Source: Gnetum montanum
Taxonomy: Eukaryota; Streptophyta; Gnetopsida; Gnetales; Gnetaceae
Direction: 5' to 3'
Assembly: GCA_015680685.1 (NCBI GenBank)
Contig: MNCI01027496.1
Coordinates: 1,132,038-1,196,037, forward strand
DNA length: 64,000 nucleotides
Made by a program: the position numbers and the translations under genes. The notes below the pieces were generated by a model that was given only the letters and a program-made list of their open reading frames with translations, was not told where the DNA came from and made no database searches. Positions 32,041-41,809 of this stretch are shown here, one piece after another. The stretch's first letter is position 1. Every line of letters starts with the position of its first letter.

Positions 32041-33317
32041 CAAAAGTGTAATTATATAATAAAGTTATTTTTGGTAAGTTTTATGGAAAAAGGACAGGTA
32101 GTGGTGCACAAGAACTTTTAGGTTGAAATGATGATAAAGGGAAGAATAAATTCAGCAATGCAGTACTTGGAGGATATAAGATGATGCAGTGGTGTGCAAT
32201 AAGTACAGATTACAAAAGTTAAGTAAGTGGATCCTCCCCAAAGAAGGTTCCAACCTATCATGCCCTTGTGTAACCATACCTTAAAATGTCTATAAGCACT
32301 ATAAGGGTTAAATGCAATCTGCACTAGTGCAACAAAACATACACTTGTTAAATACCACCATGATGAGGTATGAATTCTATGCCACACAAGACACAAGTTA
32401 GAAATACTTGGTTAGTGGGATGAAATAAATTGTAAAAGGGATTGCTGAGATTAGGACATGAGGTAAATTACCTTGGGCATATTGAATCTTGATTGTGGGG
32501 TGTGATTAATGTATCATTATCCTTTCACCCCAAAATCAAGACCAAGTCCATACCTCTGACCAATGACATCACATTGTTTCATCCAATGATGAACAACCAT
32601 AAGAGCATCATGACAACAAGGTGTACTATCACTTGGCATTTTGTACAAGGGAGGAGTGATTTGGAATTTTTTTTCTGCGGCACATTCTTCTTGATCTTTT
32701 CTTTGTTGTTTTTCTTCTTTCTTTTCTTTTTCTTCACCTGGCCGCTTTGGCACTTTGTTATTTCCAACAATGATCCAGAGAAGCCACCAACCTTCAAGCA
32801 TGGATGCATGTATTTCCAGTGGGACCCTCTAGAATAGCATTAAGTTTCTTTATTGAGTGCCTTTATTATTCTTACTTCCATTTTTTGTTAGATCTACAAG
32901 GATTTTAGTACAACCAAGTTGCATGATAGCACATACAGATGTCACCAAAGAGAATCCACAGGCCCCCTTGATGTCACACCCTGTCCATTCCCTCTTAGTC
33001 CATCATTTTTCGCACTGGGCATAATAAGTACAAAGTTACCTTAGGTTTTAATGATGAAAAGAATATCATCGTACCTAGAGTAGAACCTTTTATTAATAGA
33101 ATGGATGGGTGGATGTTGTAGGCTCAATATCCAAATAATTAGTCACCTGTGACTTAATAGCATAGAACAACACCTCAACTGACAAGTTACATGAGTATTT
33201 TATTCATCGATGAGATTACCCTCAAAAAGATGAAGTGACAAATTGAAAGATGAAAAATTAGAGAATAAAAATTGGAAAACAAAAAATTGTAAAACCAAAG
33301 AAAAGAAAAAACATTTA
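32041..33317 (-). other. Element F 3' untranslated region
   Basis: It resembles the region after gag in element E (63250-64000) on the opposite strand: the T-rich array (33243-33320), the word AGGGTGTGACATCAAGGGG (about 32962-32990, in minus sense) and CATGCATCCATGCTTGA (about 32795-32815). The ORFs here are low-complexity. The part next to the N at 32040 has no clear match. Confidence 0.6.
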
Positions 33318-35685
33318 CTAATTCTGCTTATTAGAATGGGGGTATCCCCCTTGACTAAACCTTTGAGCATGGCTAGAATTAATAAATGGAAAATTTGGAT
33401 CCATGCATGTTGGAAACATTGGTGTCCAATCATATCCAAACCACTGGGTGTCATTTGATGTGGTGGTAGGAATGTATTCAAATTGGGATTCACACACTTG
33501 ATTAAAGGAGGCATAGTGGGGTAGATTAGAAGATGTGGTCATGTGAGAAGAAGCTAATCCACTATGGAACTCGTGAACATAAGATGGTATGCAAGGATCG
33601 ATATGTATCCTTGCATGGTTATATCCATTGGGTCACATGCTTGTTGGAGCATTAATTGATGGCTTAGATGAGGTAACAAGAGGCATTGAGTTCAAGGAAA
33701 AAGATGCATCACAACATTGGGCTTATGCTGAGTTGGAGGATGCAGTGGTTTCAAAACTATGCTATCTCTTTCTATGGTCATGCCTAAAGAAAGGATGCTT
33801 CCAACATTGTGGAGGACTTCCACTACTGTTGATAGTAGCAGCACAAGTAATGTTCATGGGTTGGTGCTATGGTGCAAAACCTTCTGGCACAACTAGTGGC
33901 GATGTAGAAGGAGGTGAAGGATGAGAATATTGAGGGTGAGGAGAGGTGTAAGGAACATGAGGTGGTGATCCCATGGGAGAGGACATGGGTTGACAATACT
34001 TAGGAAAATGATAACTATGAGGTGAAGTAGAGGATGTTGATGTAGTTGAAGAAACAGGGTGTTGAACATAATAAGCATTTGGTGTCAGGGTATACGAAGG
34101 GTGTGGTTTATTTAGCGGTGGCCTCCCCCATGACTAGGGGTTTCACCATTGCGGTTGGACATGGTACTTCTGTATGAAATTTGAATGTAATATTCCTCCC
34201 CAATGCTCATGTAAATGTGACAATACTGGGCATTGTCTTTCGGGGAGATTGTACAGGCAAACATCACATTGATACTTATGATTTGCAGTTGAGTTCCTAT
34301 GCTTATTTTTTTTAACCCTCCTTTCCAATTGTTGAATGGTGTTCTATCCTATTTGTAAGTTTGGCATCCTTTGTTTGTTCTGGTTGCCAAAGTGATATTG
34401 CATGGTTCTACCTCTAATAATGTTTGCATATTCTCCACATTTTTCATGTACCCATTCTGTCATCTTATTGATCTTTGCCTCAATTTCATTTACTGATTGT
34501 AGTATTGGTAAAGATGAAGATGATTCCACCTCCTTGAGGTGAGTTGATTTCTCCTCTTCATGGACCTTTATTATTTAATATTTTTCTCTTGTTGAGATCT
34601 TTCAACATTCTCTCATGTGGCTATTTCTACTTCTTCTTTTGCTACCTACTTAATAAGCTCTTGGAATTGGTGGGTTTGTAGTTCATATAGTTGACTTGGG
34701 GCATACATCTTTAGGGTTTCCCTTGTTTTATTACGAAGTCCATCCATGATGTGATACATTAACCTTTCCTCGGAGAACCCATGGCCCAAGAATTTGTTTA
34801 ATAATGAATAATATTTTTCTAAGGCCATGTCCAAGGGTTCATGTTGCATTTGTTGCCAATTTGTCTCCTCAAGGCTGACACTTTTGCACAGGTTTGATAT
34901 CTTTCATTGAAGAGTTCTACCAGTGTCGGCCAACGGCAAATTGATTGTGGTTTTAAAGACTTATACCATACTTTTGCTTATCCAACGAGTGTCATAAGAA
35001 ACAGATTAAGTCTTTTCCACCCATTATCAATGTTGTTCCATGCACAAGCATCACAGAAGGCTTGTAAATGATGTTGCAGATCTAAATTGTAGCCCCTTGA
35101 AAACTTGGGAAAGTTATTTGAATTAAGCCTAGGTAGACAACTTTCCTTATGATGCTTGTGGAATATTTGAATAGCCTCTTGTATATGCATTAGGCTCTTA
35201 GTGGCTAACAAGGGTTCATCGTCACTAAGTAGGTTATGAGTTTGCAAGTTGGGATGATGTTGTCTTTGTTCATGTTGGCGTTCCTGACTTTGCTTGTGGG
35301 TTTGATTTTTATTTCTATGCTGACCCCTTGAGAAATGATCATCTGTTTCATGACCTAATGTTGAAGGAGCAGAGGAAGAGAGAGAACTGGAAGGCTTATC
35401 ATGACTTGTGTAAGTTTTCCAATCATCCCCTGATGTATTCTTGCTAACCATTGAGAAGGTCCTAGGCCTTATGGGCCCCCTCGTTCTATGCGATGTCCCA
35501 TCCTCACTAAGGGTGTCTAAGTTGGATGATAAGAGGTCTCGAGTATTGTTGGGGTGTCCATGAACATATGAAACTCCTACATAAAAATGACTACTTCAAA
35601 CTTCTTCGTCATCATAAATTGCTTTGGTTCTCCAAGGAATTGCCTCGCTAGATGTTGTGTTATCATTATCTTGTGGGAGAGACAT
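33318..35685 (-). pseudogene. gag: Element F gag (broken)
   Basis: The start is ATG 35685 (MSLPQDND...), matching MPLLQDHD in element E. The N-terminal segment is Asp/Gln-rich. The Retrotrans_gag core lies at about 34640-35050 (LVG..KVWYKSL-type, EPLDMALEKYY, GHGFSEERLMYHIMDGL). An open piece runs 35451-34978. The zinc knuckle is at about 34240-34290 (CDVCLYNLPERQCP; the His has become Leu). The C-terminal Tyr/Asn/Pro-rich tail ends SQGGYPHSNKQN at 33318, and its last codons overlap the palindromic polypurine-like GGGGGATACCCCC. No protease follows. It is a different gag subtype from A/B/C. Confidence 0.82.
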
Positions 35686-35802
35686 TGTCGTGAATTGTGT
35701 GTGACTCAATTGTATTTAATTTCTATTATCTAAAAGACATATCATTAATACCTTGTTACAGCGATCTTATATGATATAACTAATCTAGATAGCTAGCACC
35801 TT

Positions 35803-35820
35803 TCTTAGTAATGGCGCTAA
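35803..35820 (-). promoter_or_regulatory. Primer-binding site of element F (degraded)
   Basis: TAGCGCCATTACTAAGAA (minus) directly follows the LTR. It is recognisable as the tRNA-Asp type by TAGCGCC (TGGCGCC). Confidence 0.7.
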
Positions 35821-36683
35821 TGATGAGCAACAAGGTACCCCTATGCTCAACTATACGAATACGAGCATGTACGCGCGATTTGGTCGAACTTCGCAGACAG
35901 ACTAGTTGTGGTACCTAGATAGTTACATGTTGATTGCAGTTCGTTGTCTTCCCCCTTGGACTAGTATTTGCTTTGTCATGTATGGTTTAGTCTAGGGTGA
36001 GGTATATGATGTGATTTCTAATTATATGCTACTCATAAAGTTAATAAGAAATAACTTGAGTGAACTAATAGACAATGGAAAATAAAATCTTAGCTAGCCT
36101 AAGTGCAATGGCCATTCGTCCTTAATCATCCGCATGCATCTTGGACCTCATGTACTACTTCTGGGATTACCAAGCACATATTACTTGAGCACTACTAAAT
36201 ACGCTATTGGGTTATCAAGTAGTTACACTTAAATGTTTGTGATTAAGACATACCCATTCCAGATTAACAACAGGAATAGTAAATAATGATAAAGAAATAT
36301 TAACTAAGAAAGTAATAAATAATAATTAACAATTAAACAATTTAAAACTAAGTGACTGCTACAATGATGGAGTAATCTCGATCTTTATTGCCAATTGTGT
36401 GCGTGTCTAAGTACGTCACACTCGAACAAAGGTTCCGTACAATTACAAGCATCACACTGCAGGCATGCACTTGGGAAAGAATTGAAAACTAATTGAAAAC
36501 TGACAAAAAGACTCGACCCTAAAGACTTTCCAACCAACTCCCTTCTTGTGCACTGAAGTGCTATATTTATAGGCTAACACAGGAATCACGATATCGTGTA
36601 TTCAATATCATTATCCAGGCCACAATATCGTGTACCTGATATCGAGTATCCGATATATGGGCCTAGCAAACCGCGATTCATCA
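35821..36683 (-). mobile_element. 5' LTR of element F
   Basis: 863 bp; it starts TGATGAATCGCGG at 36683 (minus) and ends CTCATCA at 35821. The GATATC-palindrome array is at 36586-36660 and the TATA-like CCTATAAATATAGC at about 36560-36573. The poly(A) signal region (CTTTATTG on plus) is near 36380. It pairs with 20267-21130. Confidence 0.92.
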
Positions 36684-36784
36684 AATAAGATAATATTAGA
36701 TGTTATACATGGTTTCTTAGATGACAAACTGCTAATAAAGCTATAATTAACATTGTAATGATTATACTATTGAGTAATGGTTAT

Positions 36785-36905
36785 ACTATGGAAGCTTGAG
36801 GTTATGGTTTGATTCTAGTAGGTAATGTTGAGTTATAGAGATTTCATTTGACCATATGTCTTAGGAGTAAATATTATTAAAAAAAGTTTTGGAATCCAAT
36901 ACCCC
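36785..36905 (+). repeat. SINE-like repeat, copy 3 (partial)
   Basis: A B-box-like GGTTTGATTCT (about 36808-36818), then the same body and end (TTTTGGAATCCAATACCCCCT) as the repeat at 4201-4385. The A-box end is not convincing. Confidence 0.45.
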
Positions 36906-36956
36906 CTATAATTGACATTGTAATGATGATGGATGATATGCCATTGAGTGGCATAT

Positions 36957-37096
36957 GGGGTGTTGGAACTTGAAATAATTGAAACATAAGTACATCCCAA
37001 TATTTATAAAAGCTTATAACTTAATGCTACCTAGTAGAATTGGACTTGTAACCTAGGGTTACTAGTCCAAGACTTATACTACTAGGCCAAGACCTC
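36957..37096 (-). repeat. tRNA-derived SINE-like repeat, copy 2
   Basis: On minus, the A-box-like TGGCCTAGTAGT (37078-37089) is followed by the B-box-like GGTTACAAGTCC (37042-37053). The body then ends AAGTTCCAACACCCC (36955-36969). The order and spacing are as in the copy at 4201, in opposite orientation to the partial copy next to it. Confidence 0.6.
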
Positions 37097-37109
37097 ATTA
37101 TTCATTAAG

Positions 37110-37958
37110 TAGTATATGAAGAAAAGGTGGTTGGAGTAATCATTAAGGTGTTAAAAGCAAACTTGTGATGTAGAAAATTGCCTCTAATAAATCAAGATCA
37201 TCAGAACCCAAATTATATTCTTTTATAATTTTCCTAATGTATCATGTTGGTTGTATATTTTGGTGTGTAACTATAATCAAATTATTTTGGGTTCCAAATC
37301 CCAACTACAGTTATGCCATTTGTTCCATTAGGATATATAACTAATAGAATATTTTGTTTGAATCTATCTCAAAAGCAATATGATGAGGTGTAGGGATACA
37401 CATAGCTTTTAAATAGTTTAAGATAATTTGCAAGTCTCACTTTAAAGATAAGACAAATGCCAAATATATAAAAAAAGTAAACAAATCATGTGATTGACAT
37501 AGAATCTAGCTAGAAGCATAAAATAATCATGATAGATACTTAATGGTCACATTAAAACTATATTTTCAACATTACATTAAAACTACTTAGTAAAAGAAAA
37601 TTATAAGCATTTACTAATTTAAATATTGTATTATAAAATTAGTACAAGAAAATTATAAACATTTACTAATTCAATTATTATGTTATAAAATTAGTAAAAT
37701 AAATTGCTTGATAATATCATAAGTTGGGGCATGACTAGAATTTTGCAATTTCATATATATTTGAATCAATGATCAATCCATAAATAAATATAAGTCATAA
37801 TATGAATCACTATTTCATTATTATTGAAATCAATGGATTTCAGGTAACCATGTTTGAATCTCATATATCAGTTCCTATATTTTTAGCCTTGAATGTGAAT
37901 CTATTCGTGTTTTAAATACATGGGTCCTTCTTGGTTATGTATTTTTTAAATAAAACTT
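37110..37958. other. AT-rich spacer
   Basis: It contains simple A/T-rich words, two near copies of a stretch with TATAAAATTAGTA (about 37580-37700) and no gene. About 37255-37320 weakly resembles the flank of the SINE at 4160-4200. Confidence 0.5.
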
Positions 37959-38105
37959 CATCATCATCATTCTACCTTTGGCCCAAGAAAATTGGGGCTG
38001 GCTCATCTAGTTCTCTTTTGCCATTAGCCTTATAAAGAGTTATATTTTGTTTATTTATAGTATTTTTAAATCATCTTTGATCATTTTTTCCCATGTCTTG
38101 ACTTT
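37959..38105 (-). mobile_element. LINE 3'-end fragment, copy 2
   Basis: It starts with a (GAT)n-type run (37959-37970). A 3' untranslated part follows with the same words as 18936-19060 (GGCTGGCTCAT/GGTTGGCTAC, ATCATCTTTGAT, TTTTTTCCCATGTCTTGA). It is 5'-truncated. Confidence 0.65.
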
Positions 38106-38269
38106 TGCACATCACATTAGGAATGTGTTACCATATGCAAAATCTGAAAAAGAACTTATCCATAAGATTTGTAAAGGATTTACCACTAGCTACCAACCTG
38201 ATCTTAACCCTCCTTTTGTATCCGAACTTGAGACTTAAAATAAATATAATTCAAGGAAAGGGTTTATGG

Positions 38270-38440
38270 ATTATAAAATTTCCATTTTTTAAATATAGGA
38301 ATTGATATATGAGATTCATTGTCGATATGAGATTATATTCCTATAAAATTTCCTATTTTTTAAATATCTCATATTCCTATAAAATTTCCATTTTTTAAAT
38401 ATAGGAACTGATTATATGAGATTATTTTTAAATAATGGAC
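38270..38440. repeat. Short direct repeats of an AT-rich unit
   Basis: CCATTTTTTAAATATAGGAA (38282-38301 and about 38388-38407) and the intermediate form CCTATTTTTTAAATATCTCA recur with TTCCTATAAAATTTCC between them, beside TATATGAGATT words. Confidence 0.7.
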
Positions 38441-39800
38441 TTCACGTAATGCTCATCACTTGGGACATTATGCAACTCCTGTAGGTCGTGCGTAACTGCC
38501 ATAACGGCCAACATGACTGCACGTACGTAACATGGGATGTTACGTAACTCCTGTAACCCCTCGGACTGCCACGGTGTGTAGCACCTGGGTCATGTGTAAG
38601 TCCCGTAATGACCACCACCAGGTGGGTTCATCCCCACTCTCTCCCACTACTGTTATGGCGTGGCACTGTAACTGCCGCCACAAGCTGAAATTATGAGCTG
38701 ACGGTATTTGTTCCTTTGAATGTATCCAGTTTTTCTATGGATGCCCAATTTTCTGCATGAATGACATGTAATTTATGAATGTGGGTAGAGTGATACTTCT
38801 TTTAAGTATTTTCCTGCAGTGAAGATATGTTCATGTATTGTTATCCAGAGTATTCCTACTTGCTGTTATGTATAACACCATACAATATCTAAAGTAAAAC
38901 TGGATATGTTTTTCTGGTTATCTACCTCTCTACTTTGTCTTCCACATGAATTTCATAAGACAAATGCATTGAATGTAATTGATTTATAAAGGAATTCCTG
39001 GTATTGTTATGGTCTATAATTCTTTAAATGCATGTATTGAATTGATAGACTGCTAATTGTAGATATCGATCTTATTCTCTTTCTTGGCACAATCAATAGT
39101 TTGTTGAAGATTGACATTGCTGATCATGACCATTGACATTGCTGATCATGACCCCATGCCTAGCATGGGCAATGTTTGCATCAACACTCATCTTGAAATA
39201 TTAACCTTCAATTCAGCTGTGTATCTGCAAAAAATACTTGATTTGGCTTGACCTTTTACAACCAAAGCTATCAGTTATGTATGCCCATCAGTTGTAATTT
39301 AGATACAGAAATAAATAAGAAGTTTGCTCTATAGCTTATATCCTCTACCAAATATCCAAAGACTGAACGCAAGCTCTCGGTCGTATACCCAACTTCAGGC
39401 GTTTGCAACGTGGGATCAATATTTCTGTCGAACCCACAAAGACAAAAAATGGAATAAAGTTATATTACTTTTATGTGCAGTAATCACAGAAAAGTGCACA
39501 CACAGATTAAAATGCATGTGTGGTGTTGCTAACCTGTCAATCCAACTTGAAAAAGCGTGGGAGAGGAACATATTTTGGAAAGTACGAGGCAAGTAAATCG
39601 TTGTTCACGTTGTTTGCATCGTCAGTTTTCCACATCCATGCATGCATCCAGGATGGATGGAGCAGAGATGATGCATACAATTCTAAAAAAGTTTCTTCGT
39701 GAATAATAGATATATATATGGTTGCTTGGTTAGGTTTAGACATTAGACCATTTGGAATTTCACTTGCAGGTGGGTGACTGGAAGATGGGAAACGCCTAAC
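38441..39800. other. Low-copy spacer with a CpG-rich patch
   Basis: 38460-38700 is unusually GC- and CpG-rich for this window, with repeated CGTAACTCCTGTA/CGTAACTGCC words. A 22-base tandem duplication (TTGACATTGCTGATCATGAC core) lies at 39112-39154, followed by the inverted repeat CCCATGC-CTA-GCATGGG (39153-39169). No transposon was recognised. It could be the upstream region of the candidate gene. Confidence 0.5.
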
Positions 39801-39837
39801 TTCCCATATAAAGGGCCTAACACACATTCCAGTTGCC
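39801..39837 (+). promoter_or_regulatory. Candidate core promoter
   Basis: CCCATATAAAGGGCC has its TATAAA at 39807-39812. A first exon ending in a consensus splice donor (CAG|GTTTGT at 39900/39901) follows about 30-90 bases downstream. It is not inside any recognised transposon. Confidence 0.45.
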
Positions 39838-41435
39838 GCAGTACAGTGGACACCCATCAAAGCAAAAGAAGATAATAGCTATCTCAGCTGCAGTTCACAG
39901 GTTTGTTTTAGTTCTATCTTTTACTCCTTTCTGTGTTTTCAGTAGTGTTATAATCTGGACGCTCAATGTTTATCCAGTCAAGGCAGGGTCCTCCAAAGCT
40001 CAATGCTGATCGCTTGAATACAGGTCCCAGAAAGGAAGGATCAGTAGATTAAAGAAAACTTAACCTCGTTTTTCAGTGACCAGTTTCTGTATTTTCCTGA
40101 AGAGTTTAATTTGGTATTAGTATTTTCACAGTTAGTTTGACGATGCAACTTGGCGAGTGTGTTGAAATGCATTATTGGCATGCAGGAGGTGCTCAAGGAG
40201 ATGGAGCCTTGCATAATTGCGATAGTAGCTCAGACTGTTTTTTGGCCATTGAAATGTCCTCTGAAAGTCGCCAAACGAGTTACAAAGGCTTTGATCTCGC
40301 CTATTGTAAATCTTTTTCACCCACAACAAGAAGGAGAAGGAGAAGGAGAGCTCCTTGATACATCAAGTTCCTACTCAGCTGAAGCCAAGGTACACAGATG
40401 CCAAAAACATATGGTTAAGTTTCGGAATCACTTCCTTACTTGGTACTGTTTAAGAATTTTGACATTGGTTTTTTCATGCAATGCAATGCACTGGTGTATT
40501 TGTAAAGATAAAATTCCACCTGCCGAGAACCTCTGTAGAGCTTTTTTATTTGGCACTGGTTAGGAATTTTGATATTGCTTTGAATGCCATCCTTTTCTAA
40601 CTCGGCAAAAGGCCAGTGGACTGTCTGGTACTGCCTCTGCTGTGGTGGTTATGAATCCGTAGTCAACATCAAAAGCTAACGATCCAAATACGCTCTAACC
40701 TTTTCTCAGGCAGCGAGCCTAAGCTGGACCTAACCTTCAAAGTTCAAAGCAAGCCTTTCCATTTAAGAAATGAATACTTTACTATATATACAGGAGAGTT
40801 GAAAACAGTACGGGCTAAAAACATGATAAATTAAAAGATTTACAAAGAAATAATAATATCTTTTGCGTACAAACACAAACACAAATCCAATGGTAGTGTT
40901 TGAATCTTGATAGATACAGTAACATGTTAACTATTTGCATTCTCATCCCTGTCCAAATGTTGCCTAACAATGCAAAATGATGGATGATAACGCAGAAGAA
41001 GAAGCAGTTCCTGATTGAAAGAATTACAGTGGCACCGCTAGTGTTGCTAGTGAAGTTGGCCGAGTTTTACAACTGGGTGCTCAAGTGCCTGAAACGCCGC
41101 CTATGCATAGCCCTGCCTTGCATTTGTTTAGTTCCGCCTGTACCAGTGCTTCTTCTGGAGATACCCATCAAGGTGGTGCACCATTTCTTCAACATCATCC
41201 GTCTCTTGTTGCACGCGCATTGTTTGCTCCTTCGCTGCCAATTCTCTGCCTTGGTTGCTCTTCCCAAAGAGGTAGGTTGCCAATTAGCATTATTATCTTA
41301 GCCTTTCTTACAACAATAATAGCAGATTTGTTACCTACCTGTTGGTTTTATGCAATTATCTGAAATTGAAACGGGAATTTTTGTATACTCTCTCTCCTCT
41401 GCAATTGATTTTTTCAGGTTTGGAGGTGGAGGTAG
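39838..41435 (+). CDS. Candidate spliced gene for a small hydrophobic, Cys-containing protein
   Basis: No family is recognised. The model is: untranslated exon about 39838-39900; intron 39901-40131; exon 40132-40389 with ATG at 40180; intron 40390-40995; exon 40996-41271; intron 41272-41417; exon 41418-41435. All introns have GT/AG ends, and the two coding introns fall in phase 0 with the frame kept open, giving about 167 residues. Exon 2 encodes MQEVLKEMEPCIIAI...LKVAKRV and a Gly-Glu repeat (EGEGEGE). Exon 3 is rich in Leu/Val/Cys, with VLKCLKRRLCIALPCICL and LLLEIPIKVVHHFFNIIRLL, suggesting membrane association. The protein ends VWRWR. Another frame is also open in exon 2 (40137-40358), so this could instead be a non-coding or different transcript. 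Confidence 0.35.
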
Positions 41436-41645
41436 ACTGTCTGGATTCACTGGATAGTAAAAATACATATGCTATAAGTTTTGAAAACATGTTTAAAAGA
41501 ATTACCAAGTGTTTTTAGTAACATTCAAAACAAATCAACCAAATTTACAACCAACGGATGCAGCCTATTGCATGAGTGTAGTATTCATCTACAATATAAT
41601 TTTTATCATTATTATCTTAACCTTGTCACAGTATAAAATTAGTTA
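41436..41645. other. Spacer with a dispersed repeat and LINE debris
   Basis: 41450-41555 resembles 19290-19390. 41605-41645 begins the third LINE 3'-end fragment, which continues to about 41675. Confidence 0.5.
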
Positions 41646-41675
41646 CATAAAATTATTTTTTCATTCGTCTCTTTC
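41605..41675 (-). mobile_element. LINE 3'-end fragment, copy 3
   Basis: TTATCATTATTATCTTAACC and TTGTCACAGTATAAAATTAG, then the ACATAAAATTATTTTTTCA part, match 18925-19000 with decay. The terminal repeat is (ATT/ATC)n. The fragment runs into the 82-bp tandem repeat. Confidence 0.5.
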
Positions 41676-41809
41676 TCAAAACTAAAATCTAAAAGCTTGA
41701 TATATTTGCAATTTTTTCATATATGTTCATAAAATTATTTTTTCATTCGTCTCTTTCTCAAAACTAAAATCTAAAAGCTTGATATATTTGCAATTTTTTC
41801 ATATATGTT
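41646..41809. repeat. Exact tandem duplication, 82-bp unit
   Basis: 41646-41727 is repeated without a visible mismatch at 41728-41809 (CATAAAATTATTTTTTCATT start, ATATATGTT end). Perfect identity implies a recent duplication or a small assembly error. Confidence 0.9.

Larger units (their letters stand above)
20267..36683 (-). mobile_element. Element F: gag + accessory ORF, no pol; interrupted by element C
   Basis: The LTR pair is 35821-36683 (5') and 20267-21130 (3'), 863 and 864 bp. They are flanked by AATAA at 20262-20266 and 36684-36688. The order on minus is 5' LTR, primer site, gag, 3' untranslated region, [element C], internal U3-like array, accessory ORF, polypurine tract, 3' LTR. No protease, RT, RNase H or integrase remains, so it could only have moved with enzymes supplied in trans. 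About one base in nine differs between the first 120 bases of the two LTRs (counted by eye), so it is old. Element C entered at 24840/24841. Confidence 0.85.
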
